From an uncultured Eubacteriales bacterium (GTDB lineage Bacteria; Bacillota; Clostridia; Christensenellales; Aristaeellaceae), in the NCBI GenBank assembly GCA_902790525.1, contig CADASI010000003.1, positions 1 through 40,818 on the forward strand: 40,818 bases of DNA, given 5' to 3'. Shown here piece after piece: positions 31,675 through 39,822 of this stretch. Under the pieces are notes generated by a model that ran no database searches, was not told the DNA's origin, and saw only the letters and a list, made by a program, of their open reading frames with translations. Both the position numbers and the translations under genes were made by a program. How positions within the stretch are numbered: position 1 is the first letter of the stretch; the number at the start of each line of letters is the position of its first letter.

Positions 31675-32526
31675 ATGTCCGCTCGCTGCGTTGGAATCCA
31701 CTGGAATTCGACAAAAAGCTCGGGCTATGAGGTCGCGCTTCGCCTGATCGACATGCTCGGGCAGCGCAACATAAGCATCTGCGTCAACAGCGAGCTGGCG
31801 GACCACCTGAACGTGCCCAACCTGCGCGTGGAGGCCTTCGAGGAATGCGAAGTGATGTTCGTTCTGGGCGGGGACGGCACGATCCTCTCCGCGCTGGACC
31901 GGGCGATACCCTACGACATTCCCATACTGGGGATCAACCTCGGCCGGCTGGGCTTTTTGACGGAGCTTGAGATCAACGATCTGAACGACGCGACCATGGA
32001 TCGCGTGCTCGCCGGCGATTACCAGATCGACGCCCGCATGACCATGCGGGTGGAGGGGCAGGATGAACTGAAGATGTTCGCTTTAAACGACATCGTGTTC
32101 ACCCGCGCCACGCCATCGGTGCGGATACTGTCGCTGGAGTACGAGGCCGACGGAACGCTGGTGGACTGCATCAGCGGCGACGGCCTGATCGTCGCCACGG
32201 CGACGGGCTCCACCGCCTACTCGCTGTCCTCCGGCGGCCCCATCGTGCTGCCTGGGCTGGACTGCTTCGTGCTGACGCCGGTGTGCCCGCACACGCTCAA
32301 CGCGCGCCCGGTGGTGGTGTCCTCCGTGCATCGCATCACCGTGCGCGTGCGGGACGACCGCGGCGGCGCGCAGGCGGTGCTGGACGGGCGGCGGATCATC
32401 CCCCTGAACGATCCATCCCGGGAGGTTACCATTTGTCGCTCCGGCCGGCAGGCGCGGTTCATCCGCCTGACCAGCCGGAACAACTTCGGCCTGCTGCGCA
32501 GCAAGCTGTCGGAATGGACGCATTGA
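31675..32526 (+). CDS. nadK: NAD kinase
   Basis: A 283-residue NAD kinase. It makes NADP from NAD with ATP or polyphosphate. GGDGT (65-69) is the catalytic motif with the invariant Asp, followed by NLGRLGFLTE. The second motif is ATATGSTAYSLSSGGP. An upstream in-frame ATG at 31612 lies in the hairpin loop and lacks a site; ATG 31675 follows AAAGGAAGG. Placement between tlyA and argR is standard for Bacillota. Confidence 0.95.
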   Translation: MSARCVGIHWNSTKSSGYEVALRLIDMLGQRNISICVNSELADHLNVPNLRVEAFEECEVMFVLGGDGTILSALDRAIPYDIPILGINLGRLGFLTELEINDLNDATMDRVLAGDYQIDARMTMRVEGQDELKMFALNDIVFTRATPSVRILSLEYEADGTLVDCISGDGLIVATATGSTAYSLSSGGPIVLPGLDCFVLTPVCPHTLNARPVVVSSVHRITVRVRDDRGGAQAVLDGRRIIPLNDPSREVTICRSGRQARFIRLTSRNNFGLLRSKLSEWTH

Positions 32527-32573
32527 TCATTGACAAAGGCTGTTTGATACTTTAGACCGGGAGGCTGCTACGC

Positions 32574-33026
32574 ATGAAGAGCGCACGCCATAATCTCATA
32601 CTGGAAATCATCGAAACCATGGACATCGAAACCCAGGAGGAACTGGCCGAGGAGCTCAAGCGCCGCGGCGTTCGGGTGACCCAGGCCACGGTGTCCCGCG
32701 ATATAAAGGAGCTTCGGCTGCTCAAGGTGCTCTCGGAGAACGGGGGCTACAAGTACGCCACCGTGGAGCGCGCCGAGAAGGGCATGAACGATCGCTTCGC
32801 TCGCATACTGGCGGAATCCATCGTGAACATCGAATCCGTGAACAACCTCGTGGTCATCAATACCCTGAGCGCCAGCGCCAACGCGGCGGGGGAGGCCATT
32901 GATTCCATGAAGTGGAGCGAGGTGCTGGGGACCATCGCCGGGGACAACACGCTTCTGATCATCGCCCGCTCCGACGAGGCGGTGAATACGCTGGTGGATC
33001 GGCTCAGGGCCCTTTTGAACGCCTGA
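32574..33026 (+). CDS. argR: Arginine repressor ArgR/AhrC
   Basis: A 150-residue regulator with an N-terminal winged helix (TQEELAEELKRRG, recognition segment TQATVSRDIKEL at 36-47) and a C-terminal arginine-binding, hexamer-forming domain (GTIAGDNTLLII). It controls arginine synthesis and breakdown genes. No clear ARG box was seen in the window. GGGAGG precedes the ATG by about 9 nt. It lies upstream of recN as in Bacillus. Confidence 0.94.
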   Translation: MKSARHNLILEIIETMDIETQEELAEELKRRGVRVTQATVSRDIKELRLLKVLSENGGYKYATVERAEKGMNDRFARILAESIVNIESVNNLVVINTLSASANAAGEAIDSMKWSEVLGTIAGDNTLLIIARSDEAVNTLVDRLRALLNA

Positions 33027-33041
33027 CGGGAGACGGACGGA

Positions 33042-34739
33042 ATGCTTCTGGAACTGACCATTGAGAATATCGCCCTCATTGAATCCCTGCGGATCGAATT
33101 TGCCGCGGGGTTTAATGTGTTGACGGGCGAGACCGGCGCGGGCAAGTCCATCGTGGTGGACAGCGTGAACCTGGCGCTGGGCGGGCGCGCGGACCGGGAC
33201 ATCATACGCACCGGGGCCGAGAAGGGCAGCGTGCAGGCGCTGTTCGACATCTCCGGCAATCAAAACGCCCTCAGCTACGCCCGGGAGCAGGGCATCGACG
33301 CGGAGGACGGCATGATCGCCGTGCGCCGGGAGCTGAGCCGCGGCGGGCGCAACATCTGCCGCGTGTCCGGGGTGATCGTGCCGCTGAACGTATTAAAGAG
33401 CCTCACGGCCATGCTGATGGACGTGCACGGGCAGCACGAGCACCAGGCGCTTCTGAACCCGGCACGGCACCTGGACTTCCTGGACGCCTTCGGCGGCAGG
33501 CCGGTGGCGGCGGCGCGGGAAAGCGTGGCGGCGCTGCATGCTGCCCGGGGGAAGATCGGCGCGGAGCTCAAGAAGCTGATGAGCGACGTGTCCGAGAAGG
33601 AGCGCCTGTCTGATGTGCTGAGCTTTCAGGTGCAGGAGATCGAGGCCGCGAAGCTCAGGCCCGGCGAGGAGGAGAAGCTCAAGCAAAAGCTGTCGATCCT
33701 TGAGAACGCCGAGAAGATACGAAGCGGCGTGGAAACCGCCTGCGGACTGGTCTATCAGGGCGCGGGAAGGGGCCCCAGCGCGCAGGAGGCGCTCCAGCAG
33801 TCCACGGAGGCCATGGAGCGCATCGCTGGCCTGGATGCCAAATACGGCGCGCTGGCGGGCAAGCTGCGGGAGCTCTACTACGCCGCGAAGGACGTGGGCT
33901 ACGAGCTGCAGGCGCTCGCGGACGATCTGGACTTCGACCCGGAGCTGATCGACCGCGTGGCCGCGCGGCTGGACGCCATCGACCGCCTGGAGCGCAAGTA
34001 CGGCCCCACGGTGGAGGCGGTGATCGCCTTCGGCAAGGATGCCGCAAAGCGCCTGGAGGAGTTGAAGTCCGGCGACGAATCCGTCGCGGCGCTCAAGAAG
34101 CGCTACAAGGAGGCGGACAGGCAGCTTCGGGAGGCCTGCGGCGCGTTGACCGCCTTGAGAAGGGATGCCGCCGAGCGCCTGGGCGGGGAGATCTGCCGCC
34201 AGCTTGCGGATCTGGGCATGGCCAGGACCCGCTTTGAGGTGCGGCTGGAGCCCGAGCCCAAGCCGCTTTCGACCGGCATGGACCGGGTGGAGTTCATGAT
34301 ATCGCCCAACCCCGGCGAGCCCCTGCGGCCGCTTGCGAACATCGCCTCCGGCGGCGAGATCAGCCGCGTGATGCTGGCGCTCAAGGCCATCTCCATGGAC
34401 GGCAACGGCGTGGATTCCATGGTGTTCGACGAGATCGACACCGGCGTCTCCGGCCGCATGGCGCAGGTGGTGGGCGAGAAGATGTGCCTGATCGCCCGGT
34501 CCCGCCAGGTGCTGTGCATCACCCACCTGCCGCAGATCGCCGCGCTGGGCGACGCCCACTTCCTGGTGGAGAAGCAGTCCACCGACGATCACACCGAGAC
34601 GCACGTCAAGCGCCTGGACCGTGAGGGCCGGGTGCGGGAGCTGTCCCGGCTGGTGGGCGGCGCGAACGACAGCGAGAGCAGCCTGTCCCACGCGGGCCAC
34701 ATGCTGGACGACGCCGCCGCGCGAAAAAAGGCGCTGTGA
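33042..34739 (+). CDS. recN: DNA repair protein RecN
   Basis: A 565-residue SMC-like ATPase for double-strand break repair. Walker A is TGETGAGKS (28-36), coiled-coil segments occupy the centre, and the C-terminal part holds the signature ASGGEISRVMLALK and Walker B MVFDEIDTGVSG, followed by ITHLPQIAALGD. Length is normal. It ends in a strong terminator, so this is the last gene of the block. spoIVB and spo0A, which follow recN in Bacillus and many Clostridia, are not here. Confidence 0.95.
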   Translation: MLLELTIENIALIESLRIEFAAGFNVLTGETGAGKSIVVDSVNLALGGRADRDIIRTGAEKGSVQALFDISGNQNALSYAREQGIDAEDGMIAVRRELSRGGRNICRVSGVIVPLNVLKSLTAMLMDVHGQHEHQALLNPARHLDFLDAFGGRPVAAARESVAALHAARGKIGAELKKLMSDVSEKERLSDVLSFQVQEIEAAKLRPGEEEKLKQKLSILENAEKIRSGVETACGLVYQGAGRGPSAQEALQQSTEAMERIAGLDAKYGALAGKLRELYYAAKDVGYELQALADDLDFDPELIDRVAARLDAIDRLERKYGPTVEAVIAFGKDAAKRLEELKSGDESVAALKKRYKEADRQLREACGALTALRRDAAERLGGEICRQLADLGMARTRFEVRLEPEPKPLSTGMDRVEFMISPNPGEPLRPLANIASGGEISRVMLALKAISMDGNGVDSMVFDEIDTGVSGRMAQVVGEKMCLIARSRQVLCITHLPQIAALGDAHFLVEKQSTDDHTETHVKRLDREGRVRELSRLVGGANDSESSLSHAGHMLDDAAARKKAL

Positions 34740-34747
34740 TCACAAGG

Positions 34748-34778
34748 GCATCCCCGAATCGAACGGGGATGCTTTTTT
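34748..34778 (+). terminator. Strong intrinsic terminator after recN
   Basis: A 9-bp stem (34748-34756 with 34764-34772), a 7-nt loop and six T residues (34773-34778), starting 9 nt after the recN stop. Confidence 0.92.
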
Positions 34779-35090
34779 GCCGCCGTCGCAGGATTTCACC
34801 CCACTCATTTCATTTTCATCACACAGCGTATCCGACGCGCGTATTTTAATATATGACTTCATCCTTCATCTATTATGCCGAATCAGCATTCTATCGCGCC
34901 AAAAATGCGCAATTTACGAAAGATTCATGCAATTAACTTGCAAATCGTTCTTCGATATGGTATGTTGGTAATACACTATCCCGAGGACGCCTCCCGCCGG
35001 TTTTTGCAGGATTAAAAATGTGAAAATACATATTTCCGCATCCGATGGGCGCGCCGTCCGCGCTTCCCGAGGGAAGAGAAAGGACTGACC
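34779..35090. other. Intergenic stretch, AT-richer than neighbours
   Basis: About 310 bp without a credible gene. It is visibly less GC-rich than the coding DNA around it. The only signal I can support is a possible promoter at 34938-34966. The leader from there to the aminotransferase start is about 120 nt, with a small GC-rich segment near 35048-35075 but no recognisable riboswitch. Confidence 0.6.
34938..34966 (+). promoter_or_regulatory. Candidate promoter for the aminotransferase gene
   Basis: -35 TTGCAA (34938-34943) and -10 TATGTT (34961-34966) with a 17-bp spacer. The -10 matches four of six consensus bases. Confidence 0.45.
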
Positions 35091-36386
35091 ATGAAGCCGT
35101 ATGCTGAAATGACCGTGGATGAACTCAACCAGGAGCTTATGTCGCTGAAGGCCCAGTACAAGAAGGTGCAGGCGCTGGGCATCAATCTGGACATGCGACG
35201 GGGCATACCGTGCCAGGAGCAGCTGGACCTGTCCATGGGCATGATGGACGTGCTGAGCTCCGCCTCCGACCTGACCTGCGACGACGGCACCGACTGCCGC
35301 AACTACGGCCAGTTGACCGGCATCGAGGAGGCCCGCGAGCTGCTGGGCGACATGATGGAGAACAATCCCAAGGACATCATCATCTACGGCAACTCCTCGC
35401 TGAACGTGATGTTCGACGCTGTCAGCCGCGCCTGGAGCCACGGCGTGATGGGGAACACCCCCTGGTGCAAGCTGCCCGAGGTGAAGTTCCTGTGTCCCGT
35501 GCCCGGCTACGACCGCCACTTCGCCATCACGGAGTTCTTCGGCATCGACATGATCCCCGTGCCCATGACGCCCACCGGGCCGGACATGGACATGGTGGAA
35601 AAGCTGGTGCGGGAGGACGAGGCCATCAAGGGCATATGGTGCGTGCCGAAGTACTCCAACCCCCAGGGTATTTCCTATTCCGACGAGACGGTCCGCCGCT
35701 TCGCCCGGCTGGAGCCCGCGGCGCAGGACTTCCGCATCTTCTGGGACAACGCCTACGGCCTGCACCACCTCTACGACCATCGCCAGGACTATTTGATCGA
35801 GATCCTCGCCGAGTGCAAGCGCGCCGGGAACCCCGATCTGGTCTACAAGTTCTCATCGACCTCCAAGATCACCTTCCCGGGCAGCGGCATCGCGGCCATG
35901 GCCACCAGCCCCAACAACATGGAGGACATCGTGACCTTCCTGCGCCACCAGACCATCGGCCACGACAAGGTCAACCAGCTCCGCCACGTGCGCTTCTTCA
36001 AGGACATCCACGGCATGGTGGAGCACATGCGCAAGCACGCCGACATCATCCGCCCCAAGTTCGAGGCCGTGACCGGCACGCTGGAGCGGGACCTGGGCGA
36101 ATTGGGCATCGGCACCTGGACCACGCCGCTGGGCGGGTACTTCATCATGTTCGACTCCCTGCCCGGGTGCGCCAAGAGCATCGTTGCGCTGTGCAAGAAG
36201 GCCGGCGTCAAGATGACCCCCGCCGGGGCAACCTGGCCCTACGGCAAGGACCCCAACGACTCCAACATCCGCATCGCGCCGACCTACCCGAGCCTCGCCG
36301 ATCTCAATACGGCCATGGACATCTTCACGCTCTGCGTGCGCATCGCCAGCGCGAAGCGCCTGATCGAGCAGAAGCAGGCGCAGTAA
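35091..36386 (+). CDS. Type Ic aspartate aminotransferase (PLP-dependent)
   Basis: A 431-residue fold-type I aminotransferase of the Asp_aminotransf (PF12897) group, also called subgroup Ic. PLP contacts are visible: YGNSSLNVMFD (99-109) for the phosphate region, PKYSNPQG with N190, FWDNAYGLHHL with D219 and Y222, and the Schiff-base lysine K259 in SSTSKITFPGSG. Proteins of this group convert aspartate and oxaloacetate with glutamate and 2-oxoglutarate. Ordinary aspartate aminotransferase activity is likely but amino-acid range is unproven. It is a single-gene unit between two terminators. Confidence 0.87.
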   Translation: MKPYAEMTVDELNQELMSLKAQYKKVQALGINLDMRRGIPCQEQLDLSMGMMDVLSSASDLTCDDGTDCRNYGQLTGIEEARELLGDMMENNPKDIIIYGNSSLNVMFDAVSRAWSHGVMGNTPWCKLPEVKFLCPVPGYDRHFAITEFFGIDMIPVPMTPTGPDMDMVEKLVREDEAIKGIWCVPKYSNPQGISYSDETVRRFARLEPAAQDFRIFWDNAYGLHHLYDHRQDYLIEILAECKRAGNPDLVYKFSSTSKITFPGSGIAAMATSPNNMEDIVTFLRHQTIGHDKVNQLRHVRFFKDIHGMVEHMRKHADIIRPKFEAVTGTLERDLGELGIGTWTTPLGGYFIMFDSLPGCAKSIVALCKKAGVKMTPAGATWPYGKDPNDSNIRIAPTYPSLADLNTAMDIFTLCVRIASAKRLIEQKQAQ

Positions 36387-36398
36387 ATATCGCTGATA

Positions 36399-36433
36399 AC
36401 GAGCCATCGCCTTCACGGCGGTGGCTCGTTTTT
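36399..36433 (+). terminator. Strong intrinsic terminator after the aminotransferase
   Basis: A 13-bp stem with one G-T pair (36399-36411 with 36417-36429), a 5-nt loop, and five T residues (36429-36433). Confidence 0.9.
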
Positions 36434-36434
36434 A

Positions 36435-36468
36435 CAGACTTCGGTCTGCATATACAGGCTTCGGTCTG
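36435..36468 (+). repeat. Two tandem UUCG-tetraloop hairpins
   Basis: CAGAC-TTCG-GTCTG (36435-36448) and CAGGC-TTCG-GTCTG (36455-36468) are near-identical 5-bp stems capped by TTCG, with a 20-nt period. C(UUCG)G loops are unusually stable in RNA. They directly follow the terminator T run. Confidence 0.75.
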
Positions 36469-36563
36469 ATTCGGACGAAGAGAAATATTATTGCAATCAA
36501 AATATAATATTATACATATTTTATTTTTTATCGCACCGCCGGATTTTGATATTTTTTCGGGAA

Positions 36564-36595
36564 TTGACGCTGTGTTTACATTGATGCACTATAAT
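36564..36595 (+). promoter_or_regulatory. Candidate promoter for the DUF5685 gene cluster
   Basis: A consensus -10 TATAAT (36590-36595) lies 27 nt before the GTG start. The nearest -35-like TTGACG (36564-36569) is 20 bp upstream, longer than ideal. The DNA from about 36481 to 36560 is strongly AT-rich, as often seen upstream of promoters. Confidence 0.45.
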
Positions 36596-36622
36596 GTATG
36601 TCAGTATGCGGAGGTGGCAAGC

Positions 36623-37486
36623 GTGTTTGGGTACATCATGGCAAGCGCCGACAACCTGCCGAAGGAACGGCAGGCGCGCTTCCGCGAGTTTTACTGCGGA
36701 CTGTGCCGGACGCTGAGGCGTCGGCACGGCGTGTTCGGTGGGCTGACGCTGAGCTACGACATGACCTTCATGGCCGTGCTGCTCAACGCACTCTACGAGC
36801 CGGGCGAGCGCCGGGGCGCGGAGCGGTGCGCCGCGCATCCTTTGAAACAGCATCACTACATCGACACGCCGGTGCTGGAGTACTGCGCCGATCTGAACAT
36901 CGCGCTGTCGTACCACAAGTGCCGGGACAACTGGCTGGACGACAAAAACCCGGCCGCCGCCGCGGAGGCAAAGCTGCTCGAAGGCGCGTACCGTCGGGTG
37001 TCGGCGGCCCTGCCGGATCAGTGCGCCTGCATCGAGGACTGGCTTCGGGAGATCCACGACATCGAATCGGCCAATCTATGCGAAATCGACCCGCCGGTGA
37101 ATGCCACGGGGCGGATGCTGGGCAGACTGTTCCAGTACAGGGCGGGGGACGTGTGGTCCGACGCGCTGTACGCCGTCGGCGACGGGCTGGGGCGGTTCAT
37201 CTACCTGATGGACGCCTACGACGATCTGCCCCGGGACGTAAAGCGCGGCAGCTACAACCCGCTGAAAGCCTGCCGCGACCGCGCCGACTACGAGGAATTC
37301 TGCCGCGACGCGCTGATGCTGGCCGTGGCCGACGCGACCCGCGAATTTGAGCTGCTGCCCATCGTGCAGGACGCGGACATACTGCGCAACATACTGTATT
37401 CCGGCATCTGGAGCAAGTACGTGCTGATCCGGAACAAACGCGATCCGAGGAAAAAAGAGGAGGGAGATCATGCAGGACCCGTATAG
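36623..37486 (+). CDS. DUF5685 family protein
   Basis: A 287-residue protein of unknown function. The N-terminus [13 protein letters not shown] and [17 protein letters not shown], then [19 protein letters not shown], match what I know of DUF5685. Cysteines in CGLC, RCAAHP, YCADLN and YHKCRDNW and paired Asp residues in DAYDDLPRD recall a prenyltransferase-like helical fold or a metal site, but no reaction is known. The frame is open from 36491, but GTG 36623 follows CGGAGG and gives the family N-terminus. Its end overlaps the J-protein gene by 17 nt, so the two are coupled. Confidence 0.82.
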   Translation: MFGYIMASADNLPKERQARFREFYCGLCRTLRRRHGVFGGLTLSYDMTFMAVLLNALYEPGERRGAERCAAHPLKQHHYIDTPVLEYCADLNIALSYHKCRDNWLDDKNPAAAAEAKLLEGAYRRVSAALPDQCACIEDWLREIHDIESANLCEIDPPVNATGRMLGRLFQYRAGDVWSDALYAVGDGLGRFIYLMDAYDDLPRDVKRGSYNPLKACRDRADYEEFCRDALMLAVADATREFELLPIVQDADILRNILYSGIWSKYVLIRNKRDPRKKEEGDHAGPV

Positions 37487-38126
37487 CGTGCTCGGCGTTT
37501 CACCCTCCGCCAGCGAGGACGAGATCAAGAAGGCCTACCGGGCGCTCGCCAAGAAGTATCACCCGGACGTCAACCAGGGCTCCGCGGAGGCGGAGCGCCA
37601 CATGAAGGAGGTCAACGAGGCCTACTCCGCCGTCATGAAGATGCGGCGGGAGGGGACCTCCTACGGCGGCAGCTACGGTTCGTCCCAGGGCGGCTATACC
37701 GGCGGCTTCGGCGGCGGTTACGGCGGCTCCGCGCGCGCCGACGATCCCTATGAGGGCAATACCCACATGCAGGCGGCCCGGAATTACATCCTGTCGGGGC
37801 ACTATCAGGAGGCCATGCGGCTGCTGGAGGACATGCAGGAGCGCGGGGCGGAGTGGTATTTTCTGTTCGCGCAGGCCAATTTGGGCGTGGGTAACCGCAT
37901 CGCCGCGCTGAATTACGCCCGGCAGGCCGTCAATATGAACCCGTACAGCTTTGAATACCGGGCGCTTCTGAACCGCATCGAGGGCAACGCCCGGTACTAC
38001 CAGACCAGCGGGCAGAGCGAGGGCTTCGCCATGCCCACCGCCATCTGCTCCAATCCGATACTGTCCTGCTGCGCCTTCAACATGCTGTGCAACTGCTGCT
38101 GCGGCGGGCGCTTCCTGTTTTGCTAA
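37470..38126 (+). CDS. J-domain protein with TPR-like region and Cys-rich tail
   Basis: A 218-residue DnaJ-like cochaperone. The J domain (1-60) has the HPD motif at 31-33, needed to stimulate DnaK. A Gly/Ser/Tyr linker (62-88) follows, then TPR-like helices (95-165; [34 protein letters not shown]). The last 26 residues hold eight cysteines (CC, C, CCC and single ones), which could bind metal or be lipidated. It lacks the zinc domain of DnaJ itself. Coupling to DUF5685 suggests a shared client or membrane site. GAGGGAG precedes the ATG. Confidence 0.85.
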   Translation: MQDPYSVLGVSPSASEDEIKKAYRALAKKYHPDVNQGSAEAERHMKEVNEAYSAVMKMRREGTSYGGSYGSSQGGYTGGFGGGYGGSARADDPYEGNTHMQAARNYILSGHYQEAMRLLEDMQERGAEWYFLFAQANLGVGNRIAALNYARQAVNMNPYSFEYRALLNRIEGNARYYQTSGQSEGFAMPTAICSNPILSCCAFNMLCNCCCGGRFLFC

Positions 38127-38131
38127 ATGCA

Positions 38132-38201
38132 ACTTCGAAAAACCCTGTTTTCGTAAACAATACCTCGCGAGGAACCCCTGTTTTACAGGGTTTTCCGAAG
38201 T
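38132..38201 (+). terminator. Long imperfect inverted repeat downstream of J-protein gene
   Basis: Arms 38132-38147 and 38186-38201 pair over 16 positions with one mismatch. Inside lie the palindrome CTCGCGAG (38164-38171) and a small stem CCCTG/CAGGG (38176-38180 with 38186-38190) followed by TTTT. The inner hairpin plus TTTT (38191-38194) may be the working terminator; the outer pairing would be an alternative structure. Confidence 0.5.
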
Positions 38202-38252
38202 AAGGTTTGCGGCAAAGTGAGGTTTTTCGAGGTCTGCTAAAGGAGGATAAAA

Positions 38253-38666
38253 ATGTCATTTTTGGATAAACTCAGGGCGGGCCTCCGTCGCCTGATGGCC
38301 GGGCGCCACGGCGCGGACGAGCTTTCGCTGGCGCTGTTGATCGCCGGCCTGGCTCTGTCCATCATCGGCAGCCTGACGCGGCTGGGCCTGCTGGGGCTTG
38401 TGAGCATGGCGCTCTACGTCTACGCCATGTTCCGCATGTTCTCGCGCGACCATCAGAAGCGCTACGCGGAGAATCAGAAATACCTGTCCTTGATGCACGG
38501 CGGCTCCGGAAGCGTCCGGCAGTTCTTCGTGCGGCTGAAAAACATCCGCAAGTACAAGTATTTCAAGTGCCCGCAGTGCCACGCCCGGCTGCGCCTGCCG
38601 CGCAAGGTGGGCGAGGTGACCGTGACCTGCGGCAAGTGCCGCCACGCCTTCAAGCAGAAGGCCTGA
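38253..38666 (+). CDS. Small membrane protein with C-terminal zinc ribbon
   Basis: A 137-residue protein: a basic amphipathic start, two membrane helices (about 24-41 and 44-61), a linker, and a C-terminal zinc ribbon with C106-x2-C109 and C126-x2-C129 (KCPQCHARLRLPRKVG, VTCGKCRHAF). The ribbon should face the cytoplasm by the positive-inside rule. The reading resembles MJ0042-type zinc-finger proteins. Function is unknown. AAAGGAGG gives a strong translation start. The DUF6062 gene follows after 16 nt. Confidence 0.8.
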   Translation: MSFLDKLRAGLRRLMAGRHGADELSLALLIAGLALSIIGSLTRLGLLGLVSMALYVYAMFRMFSRDHQKRYAENQKYLSLMHGGSGSVRQFFVRLKNIRKYKYFKCPQCHARLRLPRKVGEVTVTCGKCRHAFKQKA

Positions 38667-38682
38667 GCCCGGAGGGATCGCC

Positions 38683-39423
38683 ATGAAGCTGCACATCGAT
38701 ACCGCGCCGGTGTGGGAAGTCTACCGACAGGACCACGAGTGCCCGCTGTGCGCCATCAACGACCGGGTGGAGGCCGCCAGCGTGGAGTATTTCTTGGGGG
38801 ACTCCGTCATGGAGCCCAGCCAGCGCATCGAGGTCAATGAGAAGGGCTTCTGCGCCCGACATTTCAAACTGATGTTCGACGCCGGCAACCGACTGGGCCT
38901 CGCGCTGATGACCCACACCTACATGAAGAACACCCTCAAGTGGCTTGAACAGAACGCCGGGCGCGCCGTGGCCGCGGCGGAGGCCGGAAGGCCCGTTTTA
39001 AAGCGCGTGATCGGCAAAAAGGGCTACGGACTGGCGGTCTGCGGCGACGAGGTGCTCGCGCTGGAGGACAGGTGCGTGATGTGCGAGCGCATCCGCGACA
39101 ACATGCAGCGCTATATCTATACCATATTATATATGTATAAACACGAGCCGGAGTTCCCGGGGTTGCTGGAGGGGTCGAAGGGCATGTGCCTCAGGCACTA
39201 CGCCGAGACGCTGAAGATGGCGCCCGAACACCTGTCCGGGGAGGCGCTCAAGCGCTTCGTCCGGACGCTCAGCCGCCTCGAGACCGACAATTTGCAGCGC
39301 GTGGCGGACGAGCTGGAGTGGTTCACCCGCAAATTCGACTACCGCAACGAGGACAAGCCCTGGGGCAACAGCCGGGACGCGGTAGAACGGTCGCTGAACA
39401 AGCTGAGGGGACACATTGTGTGA
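38683..39423 (+). CDS. DUF6062 family protein
   Basis: A 246-residue soluble protein of unknown function. It contains repeated Cys pairs: CPLC (20-23), a CARHF segment, CVMCERI and CLRHY. The C-x2-C then CxRH spacing appears twice, which suggests two similar halves, each possibly binding a metal. The N-terminus KLHIDTAPVWEVYRQDHECPLC is the family start as I recall it. It is followed within 20 nt by another Cys-rich small protein, so these genes may share metal or redox biology. Confidence 0.78.
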   Translation: MKLHIDTAPVWEVYRQDHECPLCAINDRVEAASVEYFLGDSVMEPSQRIEVNEKGFCARHFKLMFDAGNRLGLALMTHTYMKNTLKWLEQNAGRAVAAAEAGRPVLKRVIGKKGYGLAVCGDEVLALEDRCVMCERIRDNMQRYIYTILYMYKHEPEFPGLLEGSKGMCLRHYAETLKMAPEHLSGEALKRFVRTLSRLETDNLQRVADELEWFTRKFDYRNEDKPWGNSRDAVERSLNKLRGHIV

Positions 39424-39439
39424 CGGGGGAGGCCGTGAC

Positions 39440-39715
39440 GTGACGAAATACTGCCTGCTGGATGAGACGAAGATCTGCGATGATTGCGGCGAGTGCAACG
39501 TGTGCGATCTCGATCCGAACAAGATCTGCGACAACTGCATGAAGTGCCTGCAAACGGGCGCGGACTACAACGCCATTGAGATCGACGAGATCATCGACGA
39601 CGGCGTGGACGCCGACGCCTACCGGCAGCTTCGGGAGGACCTGGCCGCGGGCGATGACGACCAGCCGTTCAAGTGCTTCGCGCCCAAGCAGTACATGCCG
39701 AAAAACATGCAATAG
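39440..39715 (+). CDS. Small Cys-rich acidic protein
   Basis: A 91-residue protein with eight cysteines in the first 36 residues (5, 13, 16, 19, 22, 30, 33, 36), arranged as two similar blocks ICDDCGEC and ICDNCMKC, and one later cysteine (79). The rest is acidic (EIDEIIDDGVDADAY). The spacing suits zinc or an Fe-S cluster, but it is not a standard ferredoxin pattern. I do not recognise a named family. The start is GTG 39440 after GGGGGAGG; an upstream in-frame GTG at 39416 overlaps the DUF6062 end. Confidence 0.75.
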   Translation: MTKYCLLDETKICDDCGECNVCDLDPNKICDNCMKCLQTGADYNAIEIDEIIDDGVDADAYRQLREDLAAGDDDQPFKCFAPKQYMPKNMQ

Positions 39716-39765
39716 ACCCGCGGGGGAACGAGATTCAGAGCGACCCCGTACATTCCGTAACTATG

Positions 39766-39785
39766 CGCAAAAGACAGCTTTTGCG
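39766..39785. other. Small hairpin upstream of recombinase gene
   Basis: An 8-bp stem (39766-39773 with 39778-39785) with a 4-nt loop, followed by AAAAG on the plus strand. On its own it is not a good terminator. Confidence 0.3.
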
Positions 39786-39822
39786 AAAAGATAGGGCGCG
39801 TTAAGCCGCCCAGGGAGGCCCT

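Noticed and set aside
34779..35090. Riboswitch or small RNA in the aminotransferase leader
   Set aside because: I could not match any known aptamer core and no clear hairpin-plus-T element is present before the start.
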